From contig NZ_JAEHFV010000002.1 in assembly GCF_016522065.1 (NCBI RefSeq), positions 1 to 64,000 of the forward strand: a stretch of DNA of 64,000 nucleotides. The letters are read 5' to 3'. Under the pieces are notes generated by a model. That model was not told where the DNA came from, did no database searches, and saw only the letters and a program-made list of their open reading frames with translations. This DNA comes from Flavobacterium agrisoli. Its GTDB lineage: Bacteria; Bacteroidota; Bacteroidia; Flavobacteriales; Flavobacteriaceae. Shown in pieces: positions 1-8,424 of the stretch; the first letter of the stretch is position 1; every line of letters begins with the position of its first letter. A program made the translations under genes and the position numbers.

Positions 1-25
1 AATAACTTGCGCCGTTTGCGGGGTG

Positions 26-57
26 CAAATGTAAAACGCTTTTTCTAATTACACAAA
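26..57 (-). promoter_or_regulatory. Strong Bacteroidota promoter pointing out of the left edge (proximal)
   Basis: On the minus strand TACATTTG (26-33) matches the Bacteroidota -7 consensus TAnnTTTG exactly, and TTTG (54-57) lies 20 bp upstream as the -33 element. The start-site region reads GCACCCCGC, very like the second promoter 124 bp upstream. Two such promoters in tandem are typical of stable-RNA operons in flavobacteria, so an rRNA operon may begin left of position 1; that is inference. Confidence 0.65.
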
Positions 58-149
58 CTTTTTTTTCGATATTTTTTAAAGTTTTTAAAACCCAATCAAT
101 AACTCAAAATCAATCTCAATAACTATAGAACGTTTCGCTGTTGCGGGTG

Positions 150-179
150 CAAAAGTAGACACTTTATTCAATTAAACAA
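150..179 (-). promoter_or_regulatory. Strong Bacteroidota promoter pointing out of the left edge (distal)
   Basis: On the minus strand TACTTTTG (150-157) is an exact TAnnTTTG -7 box, with TTG (177-179) 19 bp upstream. The initially transcribed bases GCACCCGC nearly repeat those of the promoter at 26-57. The same direction, near-identical start region and close spacing suggest two promoters serving one highly expressed unit beyond the window. Confidence 0.65.
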
Positions 180-539
180 GCCTTTTTTTATTCTTTTTTT
201 AATAGTCGCTTAATACAAATACTTAACTCGCTATACCTGCATTACTTACATCCTAACTTTTTTTAAAAGTTTTTGTGTTACTTGGGTTTTTATAGTGCTG
301 GATTGTTGCTTTTGGGCAGGACAACACTATTCATGAGTTGTGAGTTGTCGGTTTTGGGTGGTGGGAATGGTTATTGGTTCGGTTTTCGGTTTTTTGAGGG
401 TTCTAAAATAACTATGCTCATTATTAAATGAATCCTATTAATACTAAGCTGCTTTAAAATACTTTAGCTCTATCTTACAACTTTGACAATCCTGCAAAAA
501 AGTGTTCTTGAAATCACTATTGCGACACTGTACCGTTTT

Positions 540-626
540 CATGCATCACTCATGCACTATCCATGCTTTATCTATGCATTACTATTATGGTGAATGGTGA
601 ATTGACCCGTCCTGTGACCCGTCCTG
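540..626. repeat. Short tandem repeats (CATGC-type 11-mers and a duplicated 12-mer)
   Basis: From 540 to about 585, four imperfect 11-12 bp units follow one another (CATGCATCACT, CATGCACTATC, CATGCTTTATCT and an ATGCATTACT-like unit). At 603-614 and 615-626 the 12-mer TGACCCGTCCTG occurs twice without a gap. There are no spacers of CRISPR length. The function is unknown; this may be intergenic slippage or the scar of a mobile element. Confidence 0.5.
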
Positions 627-729
627 TAACAGCTATAGAATATTTTAGTGCTGTATGTGATTCCTCATGCTGCGGGAGGGAAAGCTTTTTTTATTGGGAA
701 TTTAAAGCGACTTCTTATAAACACTCCAA

Positions 730-1965
730 TTAATCAAAACGCATGGCTTTTACGGGAGAAATTTTAGTTATGATATAAGAAGGGATTAATAATACTAAAA
801 AGCAAATTACTACCGTTAGAGCATTTAGCCCGAAAATATAAAACCAATTTAAATATACTGGAGCCTGGTTGACATAATAGTTTTCGGGATTAAGTTTAAT
901 AATCCCGAATTGTTGTTGTATCACTAAAATTCCGATTCCGATTAGATTTCCCCAAAACAATCCTCTTACTATTAAATAGAGTGCGTTGTACAAAAAAACT
1001 TTTCGTATCATCCAATTATTGGCGCCTAGTGATTTTAAAATTCCGACCATTTGAGTTCGTTCTAATATCAAAACCAATAGCGCTACTACCATATTAATCG
1101 TGGCCACCACAATCATGATTACCAAAATAACCACAATATTAAAATCGAATAAATTGAGCCAATCAAATATATAATGGTATTTATCAATAATTGTAGCTGC
1201 ATCGAGATAGGTTGGGATTTCGGAATAGATTTTGTCCCCTACTGGCTTGATTTGATCATAATCATTTATAAAGACCTCAAAAGCGCCCACTTGATTCGCC
1301 TTCCATTTATTCATTCGCTGAATATGCCGAATATCTCCTACAATATACGTTGCATCAAAATCCTGAAATCCGGAATTAAACAAACCTACAATTTTGAAAC
1401 GCCTAATGTTGGGCATTTTATTTTCTTCTTCTTTTACAAAAAAAGTATTGAACTTATCTCCCAATTTTAAATTAAGACGATTGGCCAAATAACTTGAAAT
1501 TAGCACTTCTTCGTTTAAACCATCGGTATAATTGGGTAATTTACCTGCTACTAAATATTCCTTTACATTATTCCAGCGATAGTCTTTTCCAACTCCTTTA
1601 AAAATTATTCCCTCAAAAGCATTCTCCGTTCGGATAATTCCAGCTTTCGTAGCAATTGCCTGTACATGATCAACTTCTTGGATGTTTTTAAATTTGGGGT
1701 AGAAATTTTGTTGTAGCGCAATTGGGTTTAGCGTTACATCGGATTGGTTGTTGTCGTAATTTGAAATAATAATTTGACCGTTAAAGGCCAAAATTTTTTC
1801 TCGTATTTTTTGCTGTAATCCAATTCCGGTAGCTACCGAAATAATCATCATAATCATACCGATGGCAATTGCGGAAATGGCAATCTTTATAATTGGAGCC
1901 GAAATGCTACTTTTATTTTCTTTAGCGGTAATAAGCCTTTTGGCGATTAAATATTCGAATTTCAA
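730..1965 (-). CDS. Lol-type ABC transporter permease (LolC/LolE family)
   Basis: This 411-residue protein has the LolC/E-FtsX-MacB permease layout: one N-terminal membrane helix (about residues 24-46), a periplasmic domain of about 220 residues, then three C-terminal helices (about 275-297, 325-350 and 375-400). The stretch after the second helix, GILKSLGANNWMIRKVF, is the cytoplasmic coupling region typical of FtsX-like permeases, and the C-terminus ISPVKAMRFD is also family-typical. In Gram-negative bacteria such permeases work with the LolD ATPase to extract lipoproteins from the inner membrane for delivery to the outer membrane. No ATPase gene is adjacent. It is monocistronic or follows the cysteine-cluster gene with an 87-bp gap. 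Confidence in the family is high; the exact substrate is inferred. Confidence 0.85.
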   Translation of the reverse strand: MKFEYLIAKRLITAKENKSSISAPIIKIAISAIAIGMIMMIISVATGIGLQQKIREKILAFNGQIIISNYDNNQSDVTLNPIALQQNFYPKFKNIQEVDHVQAIATKAGIIRTENAFEGIIFKGVGKDYRWNNVKEYLVAGKLPNYTDGLNEEVLISSYLANRLNLKLGDKFNTFFVKEEENKMPNIRRFKIVGLFNSGFQDFDATYIVGDIRHIQRMNKWKANQVGAFEVFINDYDQIKPVGDKIYSEIPTYLDAATIIDKYHYIFDWLNLFDFNIVVILVIMIVVATINMVVALLVLILERTQMVGILKSLGANNWMIRKVFLYNALYLIVRGLFWGNLIGIGILVIQQQFGIIKLNPENYYVNQAPVYLNWFYIFGLNALTVVICFLVLLIPSYIITKISPVKAMRFD

Positions 1966-1996
1966 TTGGATCTAATTTATATCAAGAATGTTATTT

Positions 1997-2004
1997 CAAA
2001 AGTA
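1997..2004 (-). promoter_or_regulatory. -7 box upstream of the Lol-type permease gene
   Basis: TACTTTTG on the minus strand is an exact TAnnTTTG match 31 bases upstream of the start codon. No TTG element sits at the preferred distance, so support rests on the -7 box and its position. Confidence 0.4.
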
Positions 2005-2052
2005 CGGTTTATTACTCAAAGATTACTATTGGCAATAAGACAACTTAACGCA

Positions 2053-2547
2053 TTAAAGCGGCATCCTTTTTTTCATTTCTTCTACAATATTAAAAGCTGC
2101 CGGACACATTTCGACATTTTTGAGGGTAAGATTCGAAATTTGATGAAACTTTTTACGATCGGTGTGTGGAAACTCCCTGCACGCTTTAGGGCGAACATCA
2201 TAAATTAGACAAAAATTTTCATTATCGAGAAAATGACAAGGAACCGATTGCAAAACATAATCATTATCTTCATCTATACGCAAAAACTGGGCAATAAATT
2301 GTTGGGGTTTTTGACGTAAATGTTTTGCTATTCGCTCAATATCGGCCAAAGTGAATAAAGGCCCTGTGGTTTTACAGCAATTGGCACAAGACAAACAATC
2401 GGTTTTTTTGAATTCTGCCTCATGAATATCTTGCATGACGTAATCTAAATTTTTGGGTGTTTTCTTTTTTAGCTTATCAAAATATTTTTTGTTTTCGATA
2501 TGCTTATCTTTGGCTAATTTGCGAAGGTCTGTGAGTGCTGGTTTCAA
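2053..2547 (-). CDS. YkgJ-family cysteine-cluster protein
   Basis: This 164-residue soluble protein carries eight cysteines in the pattern of the YkgJ/CxxCxxCC family: C51, C54, C57 and C58 in CLSCANCC, then C104, C113, C123 (in RPKACREFP) and C148. Such clusters are predicted to bind zinc or an iron-sulfur centre; the biochemical role of the family is not established. The first 45 residues are charged and probably helical. Length is normal for the family. It starts 70 bp from the divergently transcribed methyltransferase gene. Confidence 0.85.
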   Translation of the reverse strand: MKPALTDLRKLAKDKHIENKKYFDKLKKKTPKNLDYVMQDIHEAEFKKTDCLSCANCCKTTGPLFTLADIERIAKHLRQKPQQFIAQFLRIDEDNDYVLQSVPCHFLDNENFCLIYDVRPKACREFPHTDRKKFHQISNLTLKNVEMCPAAFNIVEEMKKRMPL

Positions 2548-2570
2548 ATTTTGTAATTAAAATTGAATTG

Positions 2571-2578
2571 CAAAGTTA
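2571..2578 (-). promoter_or_regulatory. -7 box upstream of the YkgJ-family gene
   Basis: TAACTTTG on the minus strand matches TAnnTTTG and lies 23 bases upstream of the start codon, in the 69-bp divergent gap. No good -33 element is visible at 19-21 bp. Confidence 0.4.
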
Positions 2579-2616
2579 CTCAACTTGACAAATTGAACCC
2601 TTAAACTTTATCTAAA

Positions 2617-3318
2617 ATGTTAGATTTATTTGGAAAAGCCATGTTGGATTACCAAACCCACAACGCACCTGAAAATATTATTACCGAAACTTCGATATCT
2701 GAAGCCGATGAAATGGACGTAGCTTATTTGTTTCGCGATTATCCTCAGATGCCTTTAATTGAACAAACTGCCTTGCAACTTTGCTTCGGAAAAGTCCTTG
2801 ACATTGGTTGTGGCGCTGGCAGTCATAGTTTGTACTTGCAAAACGAACGAAATTTAGCTGTTTGTGCTCTAGATATTTCGGAAAACGCAATTCAAACCTG
2901 TCATTTACGGGGTGTAAAAAAAGCCTTTGTGCAAAACATTTTGGATTATGATTCCGAAAAATTTGACACTATTTTATTATTAATGAATGGAACGGGCATT
3001 TTTGGGAAATTGTCACAGTGCGATTTGTACTTGCAAAAATTAAAATCGCTCCTACTTCCTGGTGGTCAAATTTTAATTGACAGTTCCGACCTCATTTATA
3101 TGTTTGACCAAGATGAAGACGGTGCCTACGAGATTCCGGCTGATGGTTATTATGGCGAATTGACATTTGACATCACGTACAAAAATGAAAAAGAAGTTCC
3201 TTTTGATTGGTTGTATCTCGACTTCAATACGCTTCAAAATGCCGCCGCCGCTAATGGCTTGACTTGTACTTTGGTTTGCGAAGGGGAGAATTATGATTAT
3301 TTGGCGCGGTTGCAGTGA
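2617..3318 (+). CDS. Class I SAM-dependent methyltransferase
   Basis: This 233-residue protein has the Rossmann methyltransferase motif I at residues 60-68 (VLDIGCGAG), followed by an acidic strand end (CALDIS, about 83-88) for the ribose hydroxyls and a motif IV-like segment (ILLLMNGTGIFG). The region LLLPGGQILIDSSD matches the usual post-IV strand. The substrate cannot be read from the sequence. There is no signal peptide or membrane segment, so it should act in the cytoplasm. It is divergent from the YkgJ-family gene and is the last conserved-looking gene before the repeat-rich accessory stretch. Confidence 0.85.
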   Translation: MLDLFGKAMLDYQTHNAPENIITETSISEADEMDVAYLFRDYPQMPLIEQTALQLCFGKVLDIGCGAGSHSLYLQNERNLAVCALDISENAIQTCHLRGVKKAFVQNILDYDSEKFDTILLLMNGTGIFGKLSQCDLYLQKLKSLLLPGGQILIDSSDLIYMFDQDEDGAYEIPADGYYGELTFDITYKNEKEVPFDWLYLDFNTLQNAAAANGLTCTLVCEGENYDYLARLQ

Positions 3319-3849
3319 GCTGTCTGTCAGCTTTGAGCTGTCGGCTTTGAGCTTTCAGCATTTTTGTCTCAAAAGTTATGAGTTTTGAGTTGTGGGTTTT
3401 GAGAGACAGTTATGGGTTGTCAGTTTTTGGTTTTCAGTTGTCTGTCGGCTTTGGACATTTTACCGCGAAGGGGCAAAGTCGCAAAGGAGTTTGGCTGTCG
3501 GTGTAGAAAATTTTCGCTGTAAAGAACATCAAAGTTTTTTTTGTCTTACTACAACAGTTTACTACGCTCGCGCTTCGGATTATTCAAACATTTGACACTC
3601 TTCTACGGAATCTAAGGCCGAAGGAAAAGAAAAAAGTGGACAGTGGTCAAACATCAGTCGGGTTAGTGCTGTGAGATTTAGGATTTTTTTCCTTTCTCTG
3701 ACATTAAAACAATCACTATTTTATTAACTCTTGTAAAAATAAAGACACTTAACACAATAACTTTTCATCTGTTTTTTTTAAAGTTTAAGATTAAAAAAAC
3801 TGTACCAGATTAAATAGTTATTTTTGATTGTTAATTTTTATTATTAATT
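3319..3849. repeat. Gene-free stretch with degenerate G/T-rich repeats
   Basis: From 3319 to about 3510 the sequence is made of overlapping short words such as GAGCTGTCGGCTTTGAG, GAGTTGTGGGTTTTGAG and CAGTTGTCTGTCGGCTTT. At 3463-3488 lies CGCGAAGGGGCAAAGTCGCAAAGG, a type of CGCAAAG-rich motif that recurs between genes in many flavobacteria (from memory). The rest, to 3849, is AT-rich and ends in the probable promoter of the NUDIX gene. A 67-codon reading frame inside the repeats is judged spurious. Confidence 0.55.
3819..3826 (+). promoter_or_regulatory. -7 box upstream of the NUDIX-helicase pair
   Basis: TATTTTTG is an exact TAnnTTTG match ending 23 bases before the NUDIX start codon. The -33 region is poor (CTGT at about 3800). 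It is the only plausible promoter seen for the two-gene unit. Confidence 0.4.
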
Positions 3850-4236
3850 ATGATCAAAGTAACCTGCGCCATAATTCGCATCAATGAAAAAATATTAGTT
3901 GTCCAGCGAAGTGAGAAAATGAAACTTCCTTTAAAGTGGGAATTCCCTGGTGGAAAAATGGAAAATAACGAAAGTGAAGAAGATTGCATTAACAGAGAAA
4001 TTAAAGAAGAGTTAAGCATAGATATTGAACTTGTTTGTAAACTTTCTGATTCAATTTATGACTATGGAGATTTCAAAATTAATTTAATTCCTTTTGTAGC
4101 CAATTATGTGTCAGGTGATATTGTATTAATGGAACATACAGATTATAAATTATTAGAAATAGAGCAGTTATTAAACATAGATTGGGCCGAAGCCGATGTA
4201 CCAATTGTTGAAGAATTTATCAAAACAGCATTATGA
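3850..4236 (+). CDS. NUDIX (deoxy)nucleoside triphosphate pyrophosphohydrolase, MutT-like
   Basis: This 128-residue protein is a minimal NUDIX hydrolase. The 23-residue NUDIX box spans residues 35-57: G35, E41 and the catalytic helix R49-E50-I51-K52-E53-E54 are all present; the consensus glycine near the end is S56. The preceding W30-E-F-P-G-G matches MutT-type 8-oxo-dGTP diphosphatases and their relatives. It would hydrolyse NTP or dNTP derivatives to the monophosphate plus pyrophosphate in the cytoplasm. Its ATGA stop overlaps the start of the helicase gene by 4 bp, so the two are almost certainly translationally coupled and functionally linked. The actual substrate (oxidised, methylated or normal nucleotide) cannot be read from sequence. 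Confidence 0.9.
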   Translation: MIKVTCAIIRINEKILVVQRSEKMKLPLKWEFPGGKMENNESEEDCINREIKEELSIDIELVCKLSDSIYDYGDFKINLIPFVANYVSGDIVLMEHTDYKLLEIEQLLNIDWAEADVPIVEEFIKTAL

Positions 4237-7200
4237 ATCAAGGTTTATACGAACAATTAGTTACAAAACTTATCAATATCAAACTTAGCGAACTGGATAA
4301 AAATACTTTCCAAGTCAAAACAACTAACATTGATAAGGCTGAGGCATCTCAAATTTTATCACAACATATTGCAGCTAACATTCAATATGCTTTCTCTTTG
4401 ATAAAAGGAGAAAAAATAATTGAAAAGCAGATTGAAATTGCTAATAAAATTATTCTATCCTTAAAGGAAGAATTAAAAAAAGAAGAGTTTGAAGACGATC
4501 TAATTGAAACGGAAGGTAAAATTCTAAAAGCTGTTTTTACTAAAATTGATGCTCATTTTTCAGACCTCGATTTACATCTAAAAGAAATTACGCCTTATAC
4601 TCGATTAATTCACAGCGAACTTTTTACAGGTGGAAATTCAGGTACTACATTAGAAAGCGAATTACGAAAAGAAATACTTTCTGCAGATAGAGTCGATCTA
4701 TTAGTTTCGTTTATTAAATGGAAAGGAATTCGCATCCTCGAAAAAGAGTTGACCGAATTCACCAATCGTGGCGGAAAATTAAGGGTGATAACGACCACCT
4801 ATGTAGGAGCTACCGACTCTAAAGCAGTCGATTTTTTAGCATCCTTGAAAAACACAGAAGTTAAAGTCTCCTATAACTCCGGAAACGAAAGATTGCACGC
4901 CAAAGCCTATTTATTTGAAAGAAACACGGGTTTTCATACCGGCTATATTGGTTCATCCAATTTTTCTCGTTCTGCTTTGACTGATGGTTTAGAATGGAAT
5001 CTAAAAATTACAACAAAAGAAGTCGGACATATCATTGATAAGTTTCGAAAAACATTCGAAACGTATTGGCAAAACTCAGATTTTGAATCATACAATAAAG
5101 AAAGACATTCCGAAAAATTAATTAGCGCTTTAAAAGAAGGTAAATTTTCCAAAGAATATATCTTACCTACAACTTACTTTGATTTAAAACCCTTCCATTA
5201 TCAAAGTGAAATACTTGAAAAATTAGAAGTAGAACGAACCATACATAACCGCAATAGAAACTTAGTCGTTGCAGCTACAGGAACCGGAAAAACAGTTATC
5301 TCTGCATTTGATTATAAAAGGTTTAGAAGTAACAATAACTCCTCTAAACTATTGTTTGTTGCGCATCGAAAAGAAATCCTTCAACAAGCTAGAGCTACTT
5401 TTCAAGGAGTATTGAAAGACAATAATTTTGGAGAATTATGGGTAGATGGACTTGTACCTCAAAGCAACGAATATGTATTTGCATCTGTTCAAACTTTAAA
5501 AAACAGCCTGAAAGACATTAACCGATCCTCAGAATATTATGACTTCATTATTTTAGATGAAGCCCATCACGGTGCTGCTTCGAGTTATAGACCTTTCTTA
5601 AATTATTTTAAACCAAAGGTTTTACTTGGTCTTACAGCAACTCCTGAAAGAATGGACGGTGAAAATATTTTAGAAGATTTTTGCAATCGCATAGCTGCTG
5701 AAATAAGATTACCGGAAGCTTTAAACAAAAAATTACTCTGTCCTTTTCAATATTTTGGCATTTCAGATAGCATAGACCTATCCAAAGTAAAGTGGGAAAA
5801 AGGAAGATATGTTGCGAGTGAATTAACCAATATATATACAAAAAACAATATTCGAGTTGGAGAAATCATAAATAGTTTAGAAAAGTACACTAATGATATT
5901 CGAGAGATTCGTGCCATTGGTTTTTGTGTATCTGTAGAACATGCAGTTTTTATGGCGGAAAAGTTCAAACTTGCAGGGCTTAAGGCACAATATTTAACGA
6001 GTAAGAACTCTAATAAAAGAGATACATTAAGAGAACAATTCAAAAAAAAAGAACTCAACTATCTATTTGTCGTAGATATTTTTAATGAAGGTGTGGATAT
6101 ACCGGAAATCGATACCGTTTTATTTTTAAGGCCTACCGAAAGCTTAACAATTTTCCTTCAACAATTAGGTCGTGGTTTACGATTAGCAGAAGGAAAAGAC
6201 TGCTTAACAGTTCTTGATTTTGTAGGTAATGCAAGACCAGAATACGATTTTGAAAATAAATTCAGGGCTTTAATTGGCAAAACAACAACATCTGTACGAA
6301 AAGAAATTGAAGATGATTTCCCTCACTTACCATTAGGTTGTGCAATTGTTTTAGAGAAAAAAGCAAAGGAAACTATTCTTGAAAATATTAGAAAAGCAAC
6401 TTCATTAAACATTAATCAACTGCTTTCTAAAATAAGTAATTTTCAGCATCAAAGTGCATTACCATTAACACTACAAAATTTTATTGATTTTAATCATATC
6501 CCTTTAGAGGCTATTTATAAAAAAGACAGCTGGTCTCGTCTTTGCCAAAAAGCAGGAATTATTAGTGATTTTGATAATGTGAATGAAAAACAAATTTATT
6601 CTGCTATCAACAAAAAATGGCTATCAACCAACTCAACAAGTTATTTCAGTTTCGTTCTTAAAATTGCCAAGCGAGGTTTTAATATCAACCTAGCTGAATT
6701 TTCAGACAATGAAAAAGCTATGCTTTTAATGCTTCACTATGATGTTTGGCAAAATCCAGAGCAATTTAATTCTCTTGAAGAAAGTATAGGTCAAATTGGA
6801 AAAAACAAATTACTACTAATTGAAATTATTGAAGTCCTTGAAATCCTCATAGATCGTGTAGATTTCAAAGAAATTGATATTGAACTTCCGTATACTCAGC
6901 CATTAAAAGTACACGCGCGTTATACACGTGATCAAATTTTAGTAGCGTTTGGTGATAGTACATTCGAAAAAAAATCTTCTAATCGTGAGGGAGTTTCCTA
7001 TATTGATAAAATCAATACCGAATTACTTTTCATTGATTTAATAAAATCCGAAGAAGACTATTCACCTACGACGATGTATGATGATTATGCCATTAATGAG
7101 ATTTTATTCCACTGGCAGTCACAAAACCAAACTAGGTCAGATACAGGAAAAGGATTAACATATATCAATCACAATAAAATTGGAAAACGCATTTTGCTTT

Positions 7201-7373
7201 TTGTGAGAGAAAAGGCTAAAAATGAATATGGAAATACAATGGGCTATGTATTCATTGGAGAAGGAAACTACCTAGAACACGAAGGTTCAAAACCGATGAG
7301 TATTAAATGGGAACTCAACGAACCTATGCCAAATTACTTATGGAAAGAATCTGCTAAAATGTCGGTGGGGTAA
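4233..7373 (+). CDS. PLD-nuclease / superfamily 2 helicase / DUF3427 protein
   Basis: This 1046-residue multidomain protein starts with a helical region (1-120). A phospholipase-D-like domain follows (about 125-280), with one HxK half-site (H222, K224) and the downstream GSSNFSRSAL segment. Next is a DEAD/DEAH superfamily 2 motor: Walker A ATGTGKT at 348-354, DEAH at 442-445, TAT at 468-470 and motif VI QLGRGLR at 644-650. About 390 C-terminal residues match the usual place of DUF3427. A single HKD half-site normally means dimerisation to form one nuclease active site. This architecture recurs in bacteria, often in variable genome regions, and is suspected of roles in defence or DNA repair; no function is proven here. 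It overlaps the NUDIX gene by 4 bp and ends before a weak AT-rich hairpin. All key motifs are intact, so it should be active. Confidence 0.9.
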   Translation: MNQGLYEQLVTKLINIKLSELDKNTFQVKTTNIDKAEASQILSQHIAANIQYAFSLIKGEKIIEKQIEIANKIILSLKEELKKEEFEDDLIETEGKILKAVFTKIDAHFSDLDLHLKEITPYTRLIHSELFTGGNSGTTLESELRKEILSADRVDLLVSFIKWKGIRILEKELTEFTNRGGKLRVITTTYVGATDSKAVDFLASLKNTEVKVSYNSGNERLHAKAYLFERNTGFHTGYIGSSNFSRSALTDGLEWNLKITTKEVGHIIDKFRKTFETYWQNSDFESYNKERHSEKLISALKEGKFSKEYILPTTYFDLKPFHYQSEILEKLEVERTIHNRNRNLVVAATGTGKTVISAFDYKRFRSNNNSSKLLFVAHRKEILQQARATFQGVLKDNNFGELWVDGLVPQSNEYVFASVQTLKNSLKDINRSSEYYDFIILDEAHHGAASSYRPFLNYFKPKVLLGLTATPERMDGENILEDFCNRIAAEIRLPEALNKKLLCPFQYFGISDSIDLSKVKWEKGRYVASELTNIYTKNNIRVGEIINSLEKYTNDIREIRAIGFCVSVEHAVFMAEKFKLAGLKAQYLTSKNSNKRDTLREQFKKKELNYLFVVDIFNEGVDIPEIDTVLFLRPTESLTIFLQQLGRGLRLAEGKDCLTVLDFVGNARPEYDFENKFRALIGKTTTSVRKEIEDDFPHLPLGCAIVLEKKAKETILENIRKATSLNINQLLSKISNFQHQSALPLTLQNFIDFNHIPLEAIYKKDSWSRLCQKAGIISDFDNVNEKQIYSAINKKWLSTNSTSYFSFVLKIAKRGFNINLAEFSDNEKAMLLMLHYDVWQNPEQFNSLEESIGQIGKNKLLLIEIIEVLEILIDRVDFKEIDIELPYTQPLKVHARYTRDQILVAFGDSTFEKKSSNREGVSYIDKINTELLFIDLIKSEEDYSPTTMYDDYAINEILFHWQSQNQTRSDTGKGLTYINHNKIGKRILLFVREKAKNEYGNTMGYVFIGEGNYLEHEGSKPMSIKWELNEPMPNYLWKESAKMSVG

Positions 7374-7390
7374 ACAAATTTAATTGAGAC

Positions 7391-7414
7391 CTTAATTTCA
7401 TAAATTAAGTTTTT
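7391..7414 (+). terminator. AT-rich hairpin with T-run after the helicase gene
   Basis: An 8-bp stem (CTTAATTT / AAATTAAG, 7391-7398 and 7402-7409) with a 3-base loop is followed by TTTTT, 17 bases after the helicase stop codon. It is weak because the stem is almost all A/T. Confidence 0.4.
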
Positions 7415-7617
7415 CAATAGATATTAATTCAAAACATTAACTTTCGTATTGAAAATTTTATTTAAATTCATTCTTTTGCACAAACCATCTTGAAAAACCT
7501 ACTTTTTTTTGTATTATTAAAAAATCTACATCTTTATAAAGGTAGGTTAAAATAAGTCAAAATAGAAGATTGAAATTAAGTAAATCACGATGTGGAGTGT
7601 TATAAACTAAAAAGAAT

Positions 7618-7815
7618 ATGGATCAAATTCGTGCATTAGAAATATTAGAAGACATAGCTTCAGGTTGCTCTCCTACAACAGGCGAACTAGTTAGAAATGA
7701 TTCTGTTTTAAATGAACGTGATGTAATTAGAGCATTACAAATTGCCATTGATACTTTAAAAGTTGGAAATCAAAATCAATTTCTACCTACTATTACAATT
7801 GATGAAACAGAATAA
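7618..7815 (+). CDS. Small protein of unknown function (65 aa)
   Basis: This short acidic protein is predicted to be mostly helical. It has a central GCSPTTGE segment (about residues 16-23) and a second helix with RDVIRALQIAID. From memory, a similar G-x-x-P-x-TGE followed by an x-x-I-R-A-L segment occurs in small bacterial proteins and in some C-terminal domains of larger ones, but no function can be assigned. It begins with ATG 244 bp after the helicase stop, beyond a weak hairpin, so it may be a separate unit or a distal member of the same accessory module. The codon use looks coding (no rare stop-rich context, acidic well-mixed composition). Confidence 0.55.
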   Translation: MDQIRALEILEDIASGCSPTTGELVRNDSVLNERDVIRALQIAIDTLKVGNQNQFLPTITIDETE

Positions 7816-7828
7816 AAAACCGTGATAG

Positions 7829-8362
7829 AACTTTTTAAAAAGTAACAATCAAAGTGTCACTGAAAATAGTCTCGCAGGATACTTTCTTGGATCAAGAAAT
7901 TTCAAAAATGATAATCTTATCTCAAATTCGTTATTTGGTAAGTTGAAAAATTCTTTTACTAAGGGCCAATTACTTGATTACTTTAGTCAATATTTATCGG
8001 AAAGTAGACTTCTAAATAATAATAAAAACATATATCGCGAAATTGACTTTTTTCAAAAAAAAAAGTTTAATAATCTTTCTGAAAATGCAATTAAACAACT
8101 GAAAGGAAAAATATTTGAATTAGAAATACTTAAAACAGATAACCTTTCTGAAAATGTTAAAAATGCAAGAATTGCTTACCCTAGAGCACTATCATCTCTC
8201 GAATGCGCTCGAGATGAAAATTTTGATCAATCGGCGGTGGCCTGTGGCCGATTTTTTTGGCTAATTGGGAAAGTAAAATCCTATTTGATAGTTTCCTTCT
8301 ACAGAAAAATCAAATTCCGGAAATCTATAAACAGTACTACCGTACCACTTTTAGTACTTTAA
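7829..8362 (+). pseudogene. Decayed reading frame without a usable start
   Basis: The frame is open from the stop at 7826 to the stop at 8360-8362, but it contains no ATG; the first possible start is a TTG at 7943. The first part (to about 8225) gives a plausible lysine- and asparagine-rich helical protein sequence with two NNLSEN/DNLSEN-type repeats. From 8229 the frame runs through a GC-rich hairpin with a T-run, a structure expected after a gene, so the last 40 codons are probably not protein. I read this as the 3' remnant of a gene that lost its start and its stop. No family is recognised. It could instead be entirely non-coding. Confidence 0.35.
8229..8258 (+). terminator. GC-rich hairpin followed by T-run
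   Basis: AATCGGC (8229-8235) pairs with GCCGATT (8247-8253), with an 11-base loop, followed by five more T. It looks like an intrinsic terminator for rightward transcription of the accessory patch, and sits inside an open frame that is probably decayed. Confidence 0.5.
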
Positions 8363-8399
8363 AAAATATTTCATCATACCTATTCTTCATTTACAAAAT

Positions 8400-8424
8400 A
8401 AGGCTCATCTGGAAAATGAGCCTT
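8400..8424 (-). terminator. Terminator after queE
   Basis: A perfect 9-bp stem (AAGGCTCAT at 8400-8408, ATGAGCCTT at 8416-8424) with a 7-base loop lies just after the queE stop in the leftward direction. The following bases TATTTTG are only moderately T-rich. Confidence 0.6.

Larger units (their letters stand above)
1..729. other. Gene-free region with outward promoters and short repeats
   Basis: No convincing coding sequence is visible in these 729 bases. The left 180 bases carry two leftward promoters, listed separately. Positions 331-395 are G/T-rich and built of degenerate GAGTTGTGAGTTGTCGG-like words, resembling the low-complexity stretch at 3319-3510. Positions 540-590 hold about four imperfect 11-bp units beginning with CATGC, and 603-626 is a perfect tandem duplication of a 12-mer. 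The region lies downstream of the leftward Lol-type permease gene, whose transcript would run into it; no clear terminator hairpin was found. Confidence 0.6.

Noticed and set aside
540..590. Possible CRISPR-like array of CATGC units
   Set aside because: Units are 11-12 bp and contiguous, with no spacers and no cas genes.
3392..3595. 67-codon rightward frame after the methyltransferase gene
   Set aside because: It lies wholly in degenerate repeats; the composition (many W, F, V, S) reflects the G/T-rich repeats, and there is no protein-like pattern.
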